The position numbers and the translations under genes are program-made. Positions 62,601-64,000 of a DNA stretch of 64,000 nucleotides are shown piece after piece. The first letter of the stretch is position 1, and each line of letters starts with the position of its first letter. Under the pieces are notes generated by a model that saw nothing but the letters and a program-made list of their open reading frames with translations, was not told the DNA's origin and made no database searches. The stretch comes from an uncultured Clostridia bacterium (GTDB taxonomy: Bacteria; Bacillota; Clostridia; Christensenellales; CAG-917), in NCBI GenBank assembly GCA_944363035.1, contig CALVTS010000008.1, positions 1 to 64,000 on the forward strand. Reading direction: 5' to 3'.

Positions 62601-64000
62601 GAACGCATAATCATAAATCGCATAGTTCTCAACAAGAGTCCCGTCATATGCCGTGAAAGATGAGGGGAAGGCAAGCTCCGTCTCGGAGCCATAATATCCC
62701 ATCAAATATCCTTGCTCACCGTCATAGAAAAAGCGGTAGCCGTCCTCCGTATCCGTAAGCCACGAACCGCCCTCCTCCGTATAAATATGCTTGGCATAGT
62801 ATCCTACATAACCATGATCTATTGAGCCTGCTACTATATCAAGGTCGCTCTTGTTGTAAACTTCAACCAGTTTATTGCACCACTCGAAAGTTTTCTCCCC
62901 TATGCTCGTCACGCCATTACCTATTGTGACGGAGGTCAAGCCCGTGCAACCATCGAAGGAAGAAGAATCTATGCTTGTCACGCCATTACCTATTGTGACA
63001 GAGGTCAAGCCATCGCAACCCGAAAAGGCATAGTTACCTATGCTCGTCACGCTGTCCGGAATGGTGACGGTGGTCAAGCCCGTGCAATTATAGAAGGCCA
63101 GATACCCTATGCTCGTCACGCTATCGGGGATGGTGACCGAGGTCAAACCGGTACAACCCGAGAAGGTATAATTTCCTATGCTTTCTCCGCTTGTCAGGAC
63201 TACCGTCTGCAAGCTGTTTCGCGGAATGTGATCGATCGCTATGGTAGGCATCGCTGCCGAGCTTATGTTGTCACACCCCAAGAAAGCCCACTCCCCTATA
63301 CTCGTCACGCTGTCCCCAATGGTGACGGAGGTTAAGCCGTCGCATTCATAGAAGGCTCTATCCCCTATGCTCGTCACGCTGTCGGGGATGGTGATAGAGG
63401 TCAAACCCGTGCAATTATAAAAGACATAATCACCTATGCTTGTCACGCTATCGGGGATGGTTATACTTGCGCCATCATATTCTGCGAAAGCATAGTCCCC
63501 GATTTCCGTAATTTGTGGATCATCTCCCCAAACGATATCCGCCGTGCAATTCCAGAAGGCATAGTTGCCTATGCTCGTCACGCTGTCGGGGATGGTGACG
63601 GTGGTTAAGCCGTCGCAACCCTGGAAGGCACCCTCACCTATGCTCGTCACGCCGTCGGGGATGGTGATATAGGTCAAGCCGTCGCAATAAGAGAAGGCAT
63701 AGTTGCCTATGCTCGTCACGCCGTCCGGAATGGTGATAGAGGTCAAGCCGTCGCAATGAGAGAAGGCCTGATTGCCTATGCTCGTCACGGCGCCGCCTGA
63801 ATGCACGGACGGTATGATGACGTCAGTTCTGTCACCGTAGTAATCCGAGACCTCCCATTCGTTGTCGCCGATGCTGTCAAACGAAAATCCCGAGCAATCG
63901 ATCGCGCCGCACTCGCATAGCCCTGTTTCGTCGAAGTCGTGAGGCGTTCTTTCGGCTTCGCCAAGGCATGATCTGCAAATCTTCCAATGCTCATGATCGT
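59673..64000 (-). CDS. Giant BspA-type leucine-rich-repeat surface protein (5' end outside window)
   Basis: At least 1441 residues are visible, and the N-terminus lies beyond base 64000. The frame continues upstream of the GTG at 63806 without a stop: DHEHWKICRSCLGEAERTPH, then GLCECGAIDC, a cysteine-rich segment, precedes the repeats. The rest is about 50 LRR_5 repeats of roughly 23 residues (consensus TSIGDYAFSGCDGLTSVTIP). Three near-identical blocks of about 100 residues interrupt them (NKSDLDIVAGS to FPSSFTAYDGTLV). The gene is AT-richer than its neighbours. Such proteins usually mediate adhesion. No C-terminal anchor is seen. Confidence 0.9.
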   Translation of the reverse strand, partial: DHEHWKICRSCLGEAERTPHDFDETGLCECGAIDCSGFSFDSIGDNEWEVSDYYGDRTDVIIPSVHSGGAVTSIGNQAFSHCDGLTSITIPDGVTSIGNYAFSYCDGLTYITIPDGVTSIGEGAFQGCDGLTTVTIPDSVTSIGNYAFWNCTADIVWGDDPQITEIGDYAFAEYDGASITIPDSVTSIGDYVFYNCTGLTSITIPDSVTSIGDRAFYECDGLTSVTIGDSVTSIGEWAFLGCDNISSAAMPTIAIDHIPRNSLQTVVLTSGESIGNYTFSGCTGLTSVTIPDSVTSIGYLAFYNCTGLTTVTIPDSVTSIGNYAFSGCDGLTSVTIGNGVTSIDSSSFDGCTGLTSVTIGNGVTSIGEKTFEWCNKLVEVYNKSDLDIVAGSIDHGYVGYYAKHIYTEEGGSWLTDTEDGYRFFYDGEQGYLMGYYGSETELAFPSSFTAYDGTLVENYAIYDYAFCNCTELTSITIPNDVTSIGDYAFSGCTGLTSIAIPDSVTSIGDYAFSWCDGLTSVTIGNSVTSIGDYAFYYCRGLTFVTIPDSVTSIGIWAFTDCYRLIEVYNKSDLDILAGSIDHGLGYHVKHIYTEEGGSWFTDTEDGYRFFYDGKQGYLMGYYASETELDLPSSFTAYDGTLVDNYAIYGYAFHNCTSLNSITIPDSVTSIGYNAFSDYTTLIEKENGVSYVDGWVIECDTYETSVELREGTRGIADSAFNGCKGLISVTISDSVTRIGDHAFQDCTGLTSIVIPDSVTSIGAYAFRNCTADIVWGDDPQITEIGDYAFAEYDGASITIPDSVTSIGNFAFYGCDGLTSVTIPDSVTGIGYGAFSGCNNISSATMPTLAISSIPQDSLQEVVLTSGESIGSSAFEGCTNLTSITIPDSVTSIGSDAFYGCTSLTSIAIPDSVTSIGDYAFRNCTGLTSITIPDGVTSIGDYAFYGCTAEINWGADPQITEIGDYAFAGYNGASITIPDSVTSIGEWAFSGCDGLNSVAIGKGVTSIGVSAFYDCGVLTAVTIPDSVTSIGERAFAYCDSLTTVTIPNSVTSIGDDAFSGCDGLTTVTIPDSVTSIGDSAFSYCDGLTSVAIGKGVTSIGVSAFYDCGVLTAVHITDLAAWCGIEFSDYDSNPLYYAHDLYLNGELVTDLVIPDSVTSIGDYAFYDCDGLTSVTIGNGVTSIGDSAFWGCNKLVEVYNKSDLDIVAGSSAHGDVGYYAEHIYTEEGGSWLTDTEDGYRVFYDGGQGYLMGYYGSETELAFPSSFTAYDGTLVENYAIYDYAFAYCSELTSVTIGNSVTSIGSSAFSGCTGLTAVTIPDSVTSIGNFAFAYCDSLTTVTISDSVTSIGNYAFSGCTGLTSVTIPDSVTSIGDGAFEHCDGLTSITIPDSVMSIGNYTFAYCDGLTYVRFDGTVEEWNAIEKDGYYWNWGSSLKYVECSDGTVSV

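Noticed and set aside
59673..63806. Regularly spaced DNA repeats that could suggest a CRISPR array
   Set aside because: The repeats are in frame, 69 bases long, variable at codon level and encode LRR_5 units. There are no constant direct repeats with unique spacers, and no cas genes.

Overview
The window reads as chromosomal DNA of an uncultured, fairly GC-rich Bacillota (Clostridia-like) bacterium, probably gut-associated. This is inferred from strong GGAGG ribosome binding sites, sigma-A promoters with 17-base spacers, the rplGB-rpsL-rpsG-fusA-tuf order, Bacillota-type genes (rqcP, ricT, an HPr-like protein), an anaerobic class III ribonucleotide reductase, and many lipoproteins and BspA-type or InlB-type surface proteins. 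No 16S gene or other taxonomic marker was compared.

Bases 1-20.9 kb form one minus-strand information-processing block. From upstream to downstream it carries rpoB-rpoC-metK-recD2-comF-secA-prfB-tsaD, then, from a separate promoter, an L7Ae-like gene, rpsL, rpsG, fusA and tuf. Six genes thus separate rpoC from the str operon. Divergent from rpoB are rqcP and a fused ispDF (21.2-22.65 kb). From 22.65 to 23.85 kb lies a non-coding, repeat-rich stretch, followed by the rplM-rpsI operon (minus), a PI-PLC-like lipoprotein, a GH31 glycosidase with an XRE-cupin regulator, glmS, a sirtuin gene split by a 279 bp inverted-repeat element, and an aminotransferase.

Bases 33.4-35.3 kb are a second repeat desert, with two near-identical 80 bp palindromes and further copies of the modules seen at 23 kb. 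It is followed by nrdG and nrdD (minus), whose promoter carries two NrdR-type boxes 31 bp apart. A second, inverted copy of the 279 bp element follows at 38.7-39.0 kb. Then come a large InlB/GLUG-repeat lipoprotein, a membrane M28 peptidase, serS, leuS, a GH5 lipoprotein, and the overlapping tmk-holB-ricT operon, a ferredoxin and tRNA-Arg.

The last 12 kb hold half-copies of the 279 bp element, a 22 bp duplication of the tRNA-Arg 3' end, a DUF1893 gene whose last codons come from a half-copy, an alpha/beta-hydrolase lipoprotein, tRNAs fMet, Met, Glu and Val, a DUF2804 gene, an XRE membrane regulator, a two-gene beta-propeller unit, an HPr-like protein without the active histidine, and a huge leucine-rich-repeat protein that runs off the right edge.

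The most unusual content is non-coding: (i) a bipartite 279 bp element family with at least two full copies and five half-copies, one of which destroyed sir2 by clean insertion; (ii) two nested hairpins at the 3' ends of rpsI and nrdG with a conserved core but unrelated, self-complementary outer arms; (iii) the repeat-rich modules that precede both hairpins.
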